Assembly (NCBI RefSeq): GCF_003628305.1
Contig: NZ_RBZM01000003.1
Coordinates: 62,001 to 126,000, forward strand
DNA from: Cohnella endophytica
Lineage (GTDB): Bacteria > Bacillota > Bacilli > Paenibacillales > Paenibacillaceae
Length of the DNA: 64,000 bases
Direction: 5' to 3'
The translations under genes were made by a program, and so were the position numbers. Shown piece by piece: positions 1 through 8,795 of this stretch; within the stretch, counting starts at the first letter, position 1, and every line of letters starts with the position of its first letter. The notes beneath the pieces are model-generated. The model saw only the letters and a program-made list of their open reading frames with translations, was not told the DNA's origin and made no database searches.

Positions 1-390
1 GTCGCGATCATCGTCATCGTCAAAGTAGTCAAAACCGTGCTCAAATGGGTGCTTGTAGTAGCTATTCTAATCGGAATCGTTGTTTATGGCGGATACAGCG
101 TAGACGATATTCAGAAAAAAGTAACCGATGAACTAGGCATAATCGGGGAGAAGGTTTCTTCCGAGGTGAAGGACCAAGCGATCAAGGCAATGGCGGGAGA
201 AGCCAGCGAAGCGACTTACGTGGACAACGCGGACGGTTCTTACTCGATCAAGTCGACCAACTTGGAGCTGACCGGGATTCCCAACTCGGGCGAAGTTAAC
301 GTGAAATTCCATAACGCTTCGCTCGGTAAGTGGAAAATGGAAGGCGCGGTTCGCGATTACGTCGTTAAAGCGCGAGCTTCGGCGAAATAA
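1..390 (+). CDS. N-terminally anchored small protein, partial at the window edge
   Basis: The reading frame is open from base 1, and the residues before the first GTG (position 37) are already hydrophobic, so the true start may lie upstream of the window. The visible part has one hydrophobic segment (Val/Ile/Leu-rich), then a soluble domain of about 90 residues with alternating polar and beta-prone stretches. I recognise no family. The stop is 2 bases before the next gene, so it is probably co-transcribed with the transglutaminase-like protein and PBP downstream. A cell-envelope role is inferred from that neighbourhood only. Confidence 0.65.
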   Translation, partial: VAIIVIVKVVKTVLKWVLVVAILIGIVVYGGYSVDDIQKKVTDELGIIGEKVSSEVKDQAIKAMAGEASEATYVDNADGSYSIKSTNLELTGIPNSGEVNVKFHNASLGKWKMEGAVRDYVVKARASAK

Positions 391-392
391 GA

Positions 393-1538
393 ATGAGCGG
401 CATAGGGTCCGTTTTCGACCGAAATCCGGTCACCTGGTTATTGTTCGCCATCGTTGCCTTTTCTTTAATTCGCGGCGTTTTCCGGGGAGCTTCCGGCTCC
501 GTCAAACAGCTGGTCTATTTTCTCGTCGGTGCGTTGGTGTCCGTGGCCGCTATCGTGCTGTCGGCGCTTGCGGCTTCTGCGGCGTCGCCGCATCTCCAGA
601 GCTGGCTGACGGATAAAGGTTTATCCAGTCCCGGGGCGAATGCTTCCGCATTGTCGCGGTTCGGTTACACGGCATTGACCGGCTTGCGCGATCTACCGTT
701 GTTGCGGTTCGCGATTTTATTTCTCGTTATCCATTCGTTGATACGGATTTTGACAGGGTTGGCGACGCGAATCGTAGCTTCCGTCGTTTCTTTGCCTTTC
801 GCGGTAGTCCCATCGGGAGGGCCGGTAGGCAGAACGGTAGGCGGAGCTTTGGGCGCGGCGCTCGGCGCCGGTCGTGCTTTGCTGCTGACGGCCGTGTTAT
901 TCGCTTATTGCGCTTTGTTCCCAAACGGTCCGTTGACGGATTATATCCAACAATCCGGCTTATATCGCGAGGTGGCGGCGCAAGTCATTCGCCCGGCTAC
1001 GGGCGGTTTATTGGAGGAACGCCTGCCGGTCTTCGCGCGGGCGATGTCCGGCGAGCTGGACCAGCTCTGGCAGAAGCGCTACGATGTCATCGATTCGGAG
1101 TTGCCGGAGGACGTGGCTTTAGCGGCATTGGACGTGACGAAGGACAAAGGCACCGACGAGGAGAAAGCGCGCGCGCTATATGATTGGGTGGGCACGAGTA
1201 TTGCTTACGACGACGAGAAGGTTCGGGCTTACGAGGAGGATGGCGACTGGCTGGAGCAAGATCCGGAGCAAACGTTCCAAACTCGCAAAGGCGTATGCAT
1301 CGACTTCTCTAGGTTATACGCGTCGATGGCGAGAGCCGCCCATTTGGACGTGAGAGTCGTAACCGGGCTCGGTTACGACGGACGCGGGGGCTATGGCTCC
1401 CATGCATGGAACGAAGTTTATATCGCCGAGCAGCAACGCTGGGTATCATTGGATAGTACATGGGCGAAAACCGGGAATTGGTTCGATCCCCCAGGTTTTG
1501 CCGATACGCACATCAGGCAAGGAGGGCAAAGCACTTGA
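393..1538 (+). CDS. Membrane protein with C-terminal transglutaminase-like domain
   Basis: A 381-residue protein. The first ~180 residues contain about four hydrophobic segments resembling a CvpA-type membrane region. The C-terminal ~130 residues form a transglutaminase-like (papain-fold) domain. A likely Cys-His-Asp triad is visible: Cys302 in KGVCIDF, His337 in SHAWNEV and Asp354 in SLDSTW. Such domains can be cross-linking enzymes or proteases; the substrate is unknown. The ATG follows the preceding stop by 2 bases, and its own stop overlaps the TTG start of the downstream penicillin-binding protein, so all three are probably translated from one mRNA. This suggests an envelope function (inference). 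Confidence 0.85.
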   Translation: MSGIGSVFDRNPVTWLLFAIVAFSLIRGVFRGASGSVKQLVYFLVGALVSVAAIVLSALAASAASPHLQSWLTDKGLSSPGANASALSRFGYTALTGLRDLPLLRFAILFLVIHSLIRILTGLATRIVASVVSLPFAVVPSGGPVGRTVGGALGAALGAGRALLLTAVLFAYCALFPNGPLTDYIQQSGLYREVAAQVIRPATGGLLEERLPVFARAMSGELDQLWQKRYDVIDSELPEDVALAALDVTKDKGTDEEKARALYDWVGTSIAYDDEKVRAYEEDGDWLEQDPEQTFQTRKGVCIDFSRLYASMARAAHLDVRVVTGLGYDGRGGYGSHAWNEVYIAEQQRWVSLDSTWAKTGNWFDPPGFADTHIRQGGQST

Positions 1539-3613
1539 GCAATAACATGACGGAAGAGGCGCAGAAGAGGGAGATTCGGAACCGAAGGCATTTCAGCTTT
1601 CGTCTCAACGTCTTTTTTTTCATCACCTTTTTCGTGTTTTCCACGTTGATCATCAGACTCGCTTATTTGCAATTCGTCGAGGGAGACACGCTTCGGGCGA
1701 AGGAACACGAAATCGGCTCGAAGTCGGTACCCGTGCCTCCGATTCGCGGAAATATTTACGATTCGGGCGGGAGTCCGATCGCGTATTCGGTGTCGACGCA
1801 ATCGCTTTACTATACGCTGGACATGAAAATGAAGCCCGATGCGGGGATGGAGCTTGCCATGAGCTTGGTGGCCGTGTTCGATAAGCTAGGCTCCAAGACG
1901 GCTAAGACCTTAACGGCTCAAGAAGTTTTCGACGACATGGACTTGACCGGGAGCGTTCATTACTCCTTTCAGCCTCGGAGGATTAAGGCGGGATTAACGA
2001 AGGAAGAGATCGCGTACTTCTCCGAGCATCGCTTGGAATTCAAGGGCATCGACATCGTCGAGGAGAGCATTCGCCAATACAGTCAAGACAAAGTCGCCGT
2101 ACAGCTCGTCGGATATATGAAGAAGCTTAGCGGCGCTACGAAGCTGGACAAATATAAGAACATTAACGAAGAGCAAACCGACGACACCCTGAAATACATC
2201 TCCTCGGAAGATGTCGGATTCGACGGGCTGGAGCTGATGTACCAGGATGAGCTGAGGGGGCGCAACGGGGTCAAAGAATATCCGGTCAACTCGCTGGGCG
2301 AGATTATCGGACCAATGACGCTGACGAAGCCCGTCAAGGGCGAAAACTTATTCCTGACGATCAACAAAGACATCCAGTTGACCGCGCAGCAGGCGATTAC
2401 GGATCAAATTAAAAGCATTAGCGAGTCCACGAGCAAGCAAATGGAAAATGCGCATCCGACGACCGGCTATGCCGTTGCCATGGAAGTCGATACCGGCAAA
2501 ATCGTAGCCATGGCGAGCATGCCGGATTACGATCCGAGCGTCTGGCAGGGCGGGATCAGCAAGAAGGATTTGGATGCGATCCAATTTTTCCAATACAACG
2601 GCACGATCAAGGAAGTGTATCCGCCGTACAAGGAAGACAAGGAACGGAAAAACCATCCTTCTTCGCTCGTATATCTTGGATCGACGCAGAAGCCGTTGTC
2701 CATTCTCGTCGGATTAAACGAGAAGTTATTCACGACGTCGACGGTATTCCACGATATCGGGTACTTCGAATTCGGTAAGGAAGGGCATACGGTCAGAGTT
2801 TCCAACGCCAGCAACAAGGCGAACGGCAATATTAACGCGACCGGCGCGATCGCGCATTCTTCCAATGCGTTCATGTCCGCGATGGTCGGGAATAACCTTT
2901 ATAAGAAGTATAATGGCAAGGAAGGCGTAAACGTCTGGGATCAATATATGAAGGAGTTCGGCTTGGGCGTAACGACGGGCAGCGGGCTTCCGAGCGAATC
3001 CAAAGGCGTTACCGATTATTACCACGAAGCCGATACCGCAAGCTCGCAGTCGGCTTTGATCAGGGCGTCATGGGGCCAACAAGGGCGTTACACGACGTTG
3101 CAGCTCGCCCAATACGCGGCGACGCTCGCGAGCCACGGCAAACGCATGAAACCGCAATTCGTTCAGGAAATCCAAGACGTGAACGGCAATGTCACGCAAC
3201 CTTTCCAATCGGAAGTTCTGAATACGGTCGTGTTTCCGGACTCTTACTGGAAAGCGATCGAGGATGGCATGAAGCAAGTTAGCGTACAAGGCTTCGAGGG
3301 GGTCAACTACACTTTTCTTCGGAAAACCGGTACATCGCAACAGGACGTCGGTAACCGCTCTAGGGTAGAGAACGCGGTATTCATCGCCTACGCTCCGGCG
3401 GATAAGCCGAAGCTCGCGGTCGCCGTTGTCGTTCCGGACGGCGGATACGGCGGTTGGGGCGCCGCTCCGATCGCGCGCAAGATCTTCGACGCGTACGACG
3501 AGAAGATCGGCTTGTACGGCACGCCTCGCAAACCGGTTGAGAACGATGCCGCGAATGCCGATGGCAACAACGGTATCGCTACGGACGGAGTTGCCGCTAA
3601 CCAAGGGCAATAG
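1535..3613 (+). CDS. Class B penicillin-binding protein (PBP2-like transpeptidase)
   Basis: A 692-residue peptidoglycan transpeptidase: cytoplasmic N-terminus, one transmembrane helix (about residues 22-45), dimerisation domain, transpeptidase domain. All three active-site motifs are present: S383-T-Q-K386 (SxxK), S442-S-N444 (SxN) and K597-T-G599 (KTG). I chose the TTG at 1535 because AAGGAGG ends about 9 bases upstream; the ATG at 1547 is the alternative. The TTG overlaps the preceding stop (TTGA), implying translational coupling. The C-terminal tail is rich in Asn/Gly/Ala. A role in elongation-type wall synthesis is likely from the family, but a sporulation-specific role cannot be excluded. 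Confidence 0.93.
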   Translation: MSNNMTEEAQKREIRNRRHFSFRLNVFFFITFFVFSTLIIRLAYLQFVEGDTLRAKEHEIGSKSVPVPPIRGNIYDSGGSPIAYSVSTQSLYYTLDMKMKPDAGMELAMSLVAVFDKLGSKTAKTLTAQEVFDDMDLTGSVHYSFQPRRIKAGLTKEEIAYFSEHRLEFKGIDIVEESIRQYSQDKVAVQLVGYMKKLSGATKLDKYKNINEEQTDDTLKYISSEDVGFDGLELMYQDELRGRNGVKEYPVNSLGEIIGPMTLTKPVKGENLFLTINKDIQLTAQQAITDQIKSISESTSKQMENAHPTTGYAVAMEVDTGKIVAMASMPDYDPSVWQGGISKKDLDAIQFFQYNGTIKEVYPPYKEDKERKNHPSSLVYLGSTQKPLSILVGLNEKLFTTSTVFHDIGYFEFGKEGHTVRVSNASNKANGNINATGAIAHSSNAFMSAMVGNNLYKKYNGKEGVNVWDQYMKEFGLGVTTGSGLPSESKGVTDYYHEADTASSQSALIRASWGQQGRYTTLQLAQYAATLASHGKRMKPQFVQEIQDVNGNVTQPFQSEVLNTVVFPDSYWKAIEDGMKQVSVQGFEGVNYTFLRKTGTSQQDVGNRSRVENAVFIAYAPADKPKLAVAVVVPDGGYGGWGAAPIARKIFDAYDEKIGLYGTPRKPVENDAANADGNNGIATDGVAANQGQ

Positions 3614-3632
3614 CATGTTAAGCCAAAACGAA

Positions 3633-3672
3633 GGCCGACCGGACGTTTGTCCGATCGGTCTTTGTCCTGTTC
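3633..3672 (+). terminator. Terminator after the PBP gene
   Basis: A 12-bp stem (3633-3644 with 3649-3660, one mismatch and one G-T pair) closes a GTTT loop and is followed by a T-rich stretch. It fits termination of the PBP operon. Confidence 0.6.
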
Positions 3673-3770
3673 CGCGAATTCCCCATTGTAAAGCTCCTCC
3701 TGAGTTCATTTTGCACGAAGTAAACATTTTTGCATAAGTTAAAAACTAACGGCAAAAGGAGTGTTGGCGG

Positions 3771-3857
3771 ATGGAAAAAGGCAAGCCTTCGTCGTTCGAG
3801 CGATTGGTATTTGCATTGATCTTCCTGGCGGGCGCACTGTTCGTCTTAATGGGCTAA
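3771..3857 (+). CDS. Possible 28-residue single-span membrane peptide
   Basis: A 28-codon frame starts with ATG, with AAAGGAG about 9 bases upstream. It encodes a charged start (MEKGKPSSFER) and then about 17 hydrophobic residues ending LFVLMG, as expected for a small single-pass membrane peptide. It stands alone between the PBP terminator and the HAD hydrolase gene. No family is recognised. The good ribosome site and clean membrane profile argue for a real gene, but at this length chance is possible. Confidence 0.45.
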   Translation: MEKGKPSSFERLVFALIFLAGALFVLMG

Positions 3858-3917
3858 ATGTGTTAAAATGACGATGAAATGTCGAAGCGAAGCGGCAGCA
3901 AGGAGTGAACGGCACAA

Positions 3918-4670
3918 TTGGCTTACAAAATGGGGAAGTATCGGCTATTGGCACTGGATTTGGACGGAACGCTGTTGAATGACCACAGCGAAATTAGCGA
4001 AACGAACTTAACGTGGGTAAGACGCGCCGTAGAAGCAGGCGTCACCGTCATCGCGTCTACCGGACGCGGATTCCCGAGCGCGTTGCCGATCGTCGAGCAA
4101 CTAGGTTTGGAATCTCCGATGATTACGGTAAACGGCGGCGAAATCTGGACCAAACCGCACTCGTTGCATCAGCGAACGCTGCTGGACTCGAATCAGGTGA
4201 TGAAGCTTCACGCGCTGGCCGAGAAGCACGACGTATGGTTCTGGGGCTATACGACCGAAGATATTTATAACAAAGAGAAGTGGGTCGGAGATACGCTTGA
4301 ACGGAAGTGGCTGAAGTTCGGTTATTACACGGAGGATCTTCCCGTGTTGAACGAAATCCTGCAAGAGATCGGCGAATGGGAAGGGCTGGAGCTTAGCAAT
4401 TCTTCGCCCTTCAACATCGAAATCAACGCCCTGGGCGTTTCCAAGGCGAGTGCGCTAATGGAAGTATGCCGGATGTTGGGATACGAGATGAGCGAAGTCG
4501 TCGCGGTCGGCGACAGCTTGAACGACATCGCCGCGATTCGGGCTTCGGGGCTAGGCGTCGCGATGGGCAATGCGCAAGAGGAAGTTAAGCTGGCGGCGAA
4601 TATCGTCACGGGAAGCAACCAAGAGCATGGCGTTGCCCAGGTCATCCAAAATTACGTATTGAGGACGTGA
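3918..4670 (+). CDS. Cof-type HAD-IIB family phosphatase
   Basis: A 250-residue HAD-superfamily hydrolase of the Cof subfamily, which dephosphorylates sugar phosphates, nucleotides or cofactors such as pyridoxal phosphate and FMN. Motif I is DLDGTLL with both catalytic Asp. Motif II lies in STGRG, the Lys of motif III in SKAS, and motif IV is GDSLNDIAA. A C2-type cap sits between motifs II and III. The TTG at 3918 is preferred because AGGAG lies 12 bases upstream; the ATG at 3930 is too far from it. The stop abuts the next start exactly. The physiological substrate cannot be read from sequence. Confidence 0.9.
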   Translation: MAYKMGKYRLLALDLDGTLLNDHSEISETNLTWVRRAVEAGVTVIASTGRGFPSALPIVEQLGLESPMITVNGGEIWTKPHSLHQRTLLDSNQVMKLHALAEKHDVWFWGYTTEDIYNKEKWVGDTLERKWLKFGYYTEDLPVLNEILQEIGEWEGLELSNSSPFNIEINALGVSKASALMEVCRMLGYEMSEVVAVGDSLNDIAAIRASGLGVAMGNAQEEVKLAANIVTGSNQEHGVAQVIQNYVLRT

Positions 4671-5162
4671 TTGTCGCTGGATATTTTGGGTTGGATTCTC
4701 ATTGCGGCGCTGTTCGCGGTCGGACTAGCCGGTGCGGTCGTTCCGATCTTGCCCGGAGCGCTTGCCATCTATGCGGCCTTTTTCGTCTATGGATGGTTTT
4801 TCTCTTTTAAGCCTTTCGGGTTCTGGTTCTGGAGCATCGAGACGGTTATCGTGTTGATTCTATTCGTGGCCGATTACATGGTGACCGCATGGGGCGTCAA
4901 GAAGTACGGGGGCTCCCGCGCATCCGTCGTCGGCAGCACGATCGGAATTCTGATCGGCCCCTTCGTCATCCCGGCGTTCGGACTTCTTATCGGACCGCTC
5001 GCGGGAGCCATTCTTGGAGAATTGATTCACGGTTCTTCCATGAAACGTTCGCTGGCCGTCGGCTGGGGCTCCATGGTCGGGTTGCTTGCGAGCACGGTCG
5101 TGAAGATCTTCACGCATCTAGGGATGATCGCATTATTCGTAATTTGGCTGACCGCTTATTAA
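4671..5162 (+). CDS. DUF456 family membrane protein
   Basis: A 163-residue, very hydrophobic protein with about four to five transmembrane segments. It has the Gly/Pro-rich pattern of DUF456, including GLAGAVVPILPG near the N-terminus and a repeated IGPL/IGPF motif in the centre. The TTG start follows the HAD gene's TGA directly, with GAGG just upstream inside that gene, so the two are coupled. The function of the family is unknown, and the neighbours (phosphatase, flippase) do not settle it. Confidence 0.85.
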   Translation: MSLDILGWILIAALFAVGLAGAVVPILPGALAIYAAFFVYGWFFSFKPFGFWFWSIETVIVLILFVADYMVTAWGVKKYGGSRASVVGSTIGILIGPFVIPAFGLLIGPLAGAILGELIHGSSMKRSLAVGWGSMVGLLASTVVKIFTHLGMIALFVIWLTAY

Positions 5163-5195
5163 TAAATACATTTTCGATATTCGGAAGAGGTCCCC

Positions 5196-6821
5196 TTGAA
5201 AAAAGATACGTTACTTAAAAGCACGCTAATTCTAGCGGCCGCGGCGCTTGTTGCCCGCGCGCTCGGTATTTTCCAGCGGGTTCCGCTGGACTACCTGATG
5301 GACGATATCGGTATCATTTATTACAACAACGCGAACGGCATTTATTTGTTGTTGCTCGTCGTGGCGACCGCGGGCATCCCGAGCGCTGTAAGCAAAATGG
5401 TGTCCGGCCGTTACGCGGTAGGAAGAGTATCCGAGGCGCAGCAAGTCTACCGGGCGGCGTTACTGTTCGGAGCGGCTGCGGGCGTCATCATTACCTTGGG
5501 ATTATGGCTGATCGCTCCGTTCATCGCTAGCTCGATCTTGAAGGAACCGGACGCGGCTTCGGCCATCAGGGCGATCGCTCCTTCTTTGTTGCTCTTTCCC
5601 TTAATCGCGATGATGAGGGGGTATTTCCAAGGTCGGCAATTTATGACCGCAGGCGGCATCTCGCAGATCGTCGAGCAGATTTTACGCGTGTTGGCCGCGG
5701 TGCTCATCGCTTGGGTTTTTTATTCGATGGACAAGACCGACGAACGGGGTATTGCGTCCGGAGCTTCCTTCGGAAGCGTGTTCGGCAGTATCGGAGCTTT
5801 CGCGATCATGATGTATTACGCGCGCAAGCTTAAAGCCAGCGATAAGGCAACGGAAGAAAAGAGGCGCGATCCGTCCCGCTCTCTGAGCCTTAGCTCGATC
5901 TATCGGGAGCTATTCGGGTTGTCGATTCCGATCGTCATGACCGCCATTACGGTGCAATTGCTCTATACGCTCGACAATATGATGATCAAGTCGATTACGG
6001 TCGGACATTTCGCGATCGAACAAATCAATCACTGGGCTGCCGTATACGGCATGAACGCCCAATCGATCGCGGGCATACCGATTATTCTGGCCGTCGCGCT
6101 TAGCCAGTCGATCATCCCGCTAATTTCCTCCTCCCATGCGGTCGGAGACAAGGAGCAGGTCGGTCGTCAGGCGTCCTTGGCCGTTCGAATCGCGCTATAT
6201 AGCGGGATGCCGGTCGTGCTCATTCTCGGCGTGGGCGCGTATAGCGTTAACGGGTTGCTTTTCCAGAATGCCAGCGGAGCCCCGATCGTAGCGATGCTGA
6301 CTCTCGGGACGTTGTTCCAGATCGGCATGATGGTGACGAACTCGATTCTTCTCGGAATCGGGGAACCGAAGAAGGCGACGATGCACGCGGTGACCGGCGT
6401 CATTCTCAAAGTGATTCTAAGCTTCGCGTTAGGTCCCGTATTCGGCGTGTACGGAATTATCGCAGCAACGACGATCTGTTTCGTCTGGGCGCTCACGTTC
6501 AATATCATGAGCCTTAAGAAGAGAACGAAGTTCAAAGTCATCGGCGACCGATGGCCCGCATTTCTGGCGACGAGCGCCATCGTGGCCGCGGCGCTTGCTT
6601 TCTTGGAATGGGCGGTGCTGGCGATAGCGGGCGGACTTCCGCCGAAGATCGCTTTCTTCCTGTCGTGCGCGGTAATGGGATGCGCTTTGGCCGTGCTTTA
6701 TCCGGCGTTGCTCGTTCTGCTCAAAGTCGTAAGCCCGGAAGAGATCGCGACTTACCCACGTCCCGTGCGTCGATTGTTGGCTCCGTTCATGAAGCTGCGT
6801 TCGAGAAGCAAGGCGGCTTGA
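5196..6821 (+). CDS. MOP-superfamily (SpoVB/YtgP-like) flippase
   Basis: A 541-residue polytopic protein with about 14 hydrophobic segments and the polysaccharide biosynthesis/MATE-like architecture of SpoVB, YtgP and MurJ-like proteins. It begins TTG-AAA-AAA with GAGG upstream. Typical family sequences include the N-terminal ALVARALGIFQRVPL and the IPSAVSKMVS loop. Relatives flip lipid-linked wall precursors or polysaccharide units across the membrane. The neighbouring PBP fits that role, but the cargo (lipid II or another oligosaccharide) is unknown. Its last 70 bases overlap the 3' end of the convergent DUF2515 gene. Confidence 0.88.
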   Translation: MKKDTLLKSTLILAAAALVARALGIFQRVPLDYLMDDIGIIYYNNANGIYLLLLVVATAGIPSAVSKMVSGRYAVGRVSEAQQVYRAALLFGAAAGVIITLGLWLIAPFIASSILKEPDAASAIRAIAPSLLLFPLIAMMRGYFQGRQFMTAGGISQIVEQILRVLAAVLIAWVFYSMDKTDERGIASGASFGSVFGSIGAFAIMMYYARKLKASDKATEEKRRDPSRSLSLSSIYRELFGLSIPIVMTAITVQLLYTLDNMMIKSITVGHFAIEQINHWAAVYGMNAQSIAGIPIILAVALSQSIIPLISSSHAVGDKEQVGRQASLAVRIALYSGMPVVLILGVGAYSVNGLLFQNASGAPIVAMLTLGTLFQIGMMVTNSILLGIGEPKKATMHAVTGVILKVILSFALGPVFGVYGIIAATTICFVWALTFNIMSLKKRTKFKVIGDRWPAFLATSAIVAAALAFLEWAVLAIAGGLPPKIAFFLSCAVMGCALAVLYPALLVLLKVVSPEEIATYPRPVRRLLAPFMKLRSRSKAA

Positions 6822-8029
6822 AGCTTATGCTGACCGAACAAGTGCTCATGCGTCATGTCGATGATTCGATGCAGCTTGGGCGGCTTAACGTACTTCATCG
6901 CATCGTCATGGCGCGCGAACCAATCGGCAGTCTGAGGCTGGCGTAAAGCTTGGTCTGGCCAAGCCTCAGCTAATGGGGGACTTAGCCACATAGAAGGCCT
7001 TGACTGGCCGGCTGCAACGTTCGGGTCACCGGGCGTGCCGCCGGCTTTTGCCGTTCTATCGTTCGAGAACCGGTGCGGCCAATAATCCGCGCGCGATCCC
7101 GTATGAGGGATGCTTGAAGCAAAAGCCCATATCGCCTTATGGACGTCGGGATAACCGAACAGGATGCCGTACAGGCTTTTTCCGAATTCAACGCGCTCAT
7201 GCAAATCCTCGAAATTTTCCAGTACCCTGCCGACAAGCCGCATCGGAATAACATCTGCAACTCGGGAATCACGCCAGAGAGGAAATACGATTTGATTCAA
7301 CTGCAGCAAGGGTTGGCTACGGAAAACGAAGGAGTCGAACACGTCGCGTTTGTAGTCTGCGTCTTCCACGACCCGGGATTGAATGAAATGCTGTTCGTTG
7401 ACGATCAGGGCGATAGCAAGCGGGACGGGGTCCTGGTCCAACCGGAATCGCTCCCAGAACGGGGTCATGAAAGAGGAGACCGCGAATTCCGGCAGCAAGT
7501 AGCTAAGGTCGCGGTTAAGGCGTATACCCTCGGCATATAATTTAAGTTGAGGATAGGCATCGCCGAAGATGAGCGAATTGCTAGCTTCGAGCATGTTGAA
7601 TAGGGAGGAAGCGAAGCTCTCGTCGATCAGACCGGGTAACCATTGGCCCTTCAGGTCGGTCATGCTCCAGCCTCCGTTCCGGGAAACCAGATGGGCGAGA
7701 AAAGCCCACTGCAGTTCGGGGTGGGACTGATACATGTTCAAGTACGCGGCCGTTCGGGTTACGTTGTTGCGATTATGCGCGACGGTTGCCTCGCGGATGG
7801 AGGAGCATAGTCGTCTGTCCTCTTCGCTAGCTGTCGTACTTGCCGTTGATGGCCGGTAAGGGCGAGAAAACCCGCTGGCGGCGCATGAGAAGCTTAGAGG
7901 TGCGCGTCGGCGAGTGAGCCGGAGGGAGTTCCACAAGCTATCGGCTTTGCCGATTAGTCCAAGAACCAGTCGCCCGGGCACCCGCAACAGACGATAGAAC
8001 CTTCGCGGTTTGTTAATCCGAAAATCCAT
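6752..8029 (-). CDS. DUF2515 (YppC-like) protein
   Basis: A 425-residue protein resembling the B. subtilis YppC/DUF2515 family of unknown function. A basic, hydrophobic-patched N-terminus (about 60 residues) precedes a mostly helical conserved domain with NRNNVTRTAAY, HPELQWAFLAHLVSRN and NEQHFIQ. The ATG at 8029 is preferred over an upstream TTG (8038) because AAAGGAG lies 11 bases before the ATG but only 2 before the TTG. The C-terminal coding region runs 70 bases into the convergent flippase gene. Membrane association is possible but unproven. Confidence 0.75.
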   Translation of the reverse strand: MDFRINKPRRFYRLLRVPGRLVLGLIGKADSLWNSLRLTRRRAPLSFSCAASGFSRPYRPSTASTTASEEDRRLCSSIREATVAHNRNNVTRTAAYLNMYQSHPELQWAFLAHLVSRNGGWSMTDLKGQWLPGLIDESFASSLFNMLEASNSLIFGDAYPQLKLYAEGIRLNRDLSYLLPEFAVSSFMTPFWERFRLDQDPVPLAIALIVNEQHFIQSRVVEDADYKRDVFDSFVFRSQPLLQLNQIVFPLWRDSRVADVIPMRLVGRVLENFEDLHERVEFGKSLYGILFGYPDVHKAIWAFASSIPHTGSRADYWPHRFSNDRTAKAGGTPGDPNVAAGQSRPSMWLSPPLAEAWPDQALRQPQTADWFARHDDAMKYVKPPKLHRIIDMTHEHLFGQHKLQAALLLERSFMNGANNRRTGRG

Positions 8030-8110
8030 CCGAAGCAAAACTCCTTTATCGAAGAAGAGGGAACCTTCTTATCCCGTAAAGGCGTATTATGCGCATTCTT
8101 GTCCTTTGTG

Positions 8111-8138
8111 TTGCAAGGCGTGATTAACGAGCTATAAT
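8111..8138 (+). promoter_or_regulatory. Sigma-A type promoter for the thioredoxin-like gene
   Basis: TTGCAA (8111-8116), a 16-bp spacer and a consensus TATAAT (8133-8138). The start codon lies 33 bases downstream, in the divergent gap from the DUF2515 gene. Confidence 0.7.
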
Positions 8139-8170
8139 GGCTATTAAGAGCAAACATGGGGGGATAAACG

Positions 8171-8512
8171 ATGAAAAAAATTCAAGACGAAGCGACTTTC
8201 CGCGAACAAACGAACGGGGAGGGGCTTACGGTTGCGGTATTCAAAACGACCTGGTGCGCCGACTGCCATTTCATGGAGCCGTTTATCGCCGATGTCGAAT
8301 CGGCATACGCCGACAAGCTTACGATGGTGGAAATCGACCGCGACGATCTGCCCGATCTATGCAGCGAGCTTAATATTCTGGGAATTCCAAGCTTTATCGC
8401 GTTCCGTCAAGGGAAGGAACTGGTACGCTTCGTAAGCAAGCTTCGCAAAACGCGCGAGGAGATCGAGCAGTTTCTCGATCGGGCCGTCGAGGTATCGGGA
8501 GCACTGCAATAG
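8171..8512 (+). CDS. Thioredoxin family protein
   Basis: A 113-residue single-domain thioredoxin-fold protein. The redox motif is WCADC near residue 36, and the cis-proline follows in GIPSF, the usual thioredoxin order. A GGGGG ribosome site precedes the ATG by about 7 bases. It is probably a cytoplasmic thiol-disulfide oxidoreductase of the YtpP-like type; unlike TlpA/ResA it has no signal peptide or membrane anchor. It is monocistronic, with its own promoter and a strong terminator. The partner protein is unknown. Confidence 0.9.
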   Translation: MKKIQDEATFREQTNGEGLTVAVFKTTWCADCHFMEPFIADVESAYADKLTMVEIDRDDLPDLCSELNILGIPSFIAFRQGKELVRFVSKLRKTREEIEQFLDRAVEVSGALQ

Positions 8513-8557
8513 CCAAAAGTGCCGTTAATGAGAGTGGCTCATCCGGAATAAAGAAAT

Positions 8558-8599
8558 GGCGGCGCAGGGAGATCGAATCTCCCAAACGCCGCTATTTTT
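8558..8599 (+). terminator. Terminator after the thioredoxin-like gene
   Basis: An outer GCGGCG/CGCCGC stem encloses a GGGAGAT/ATCTCCC hairpin and is followed by TATTTTTC. Confidence 0.75.
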
Positions 8600-8795
8600 C
8601 ATTGCGGCGCCGCCGCAGCTTTGCTGCACGATCAAATCAAATACGAATATACCCCCCGTCAAATCGTCGTTCCCGTTCGTTTGATCTTCCCTTGATTCCA
8701 ATGTTCACATAATGAACATGGCATTGAAAGTGGGGGTTCTGTATAATGGGGAAAGGCAACTTGCGCTAACTTTCACAAAGAAATCGGGGATGAAC

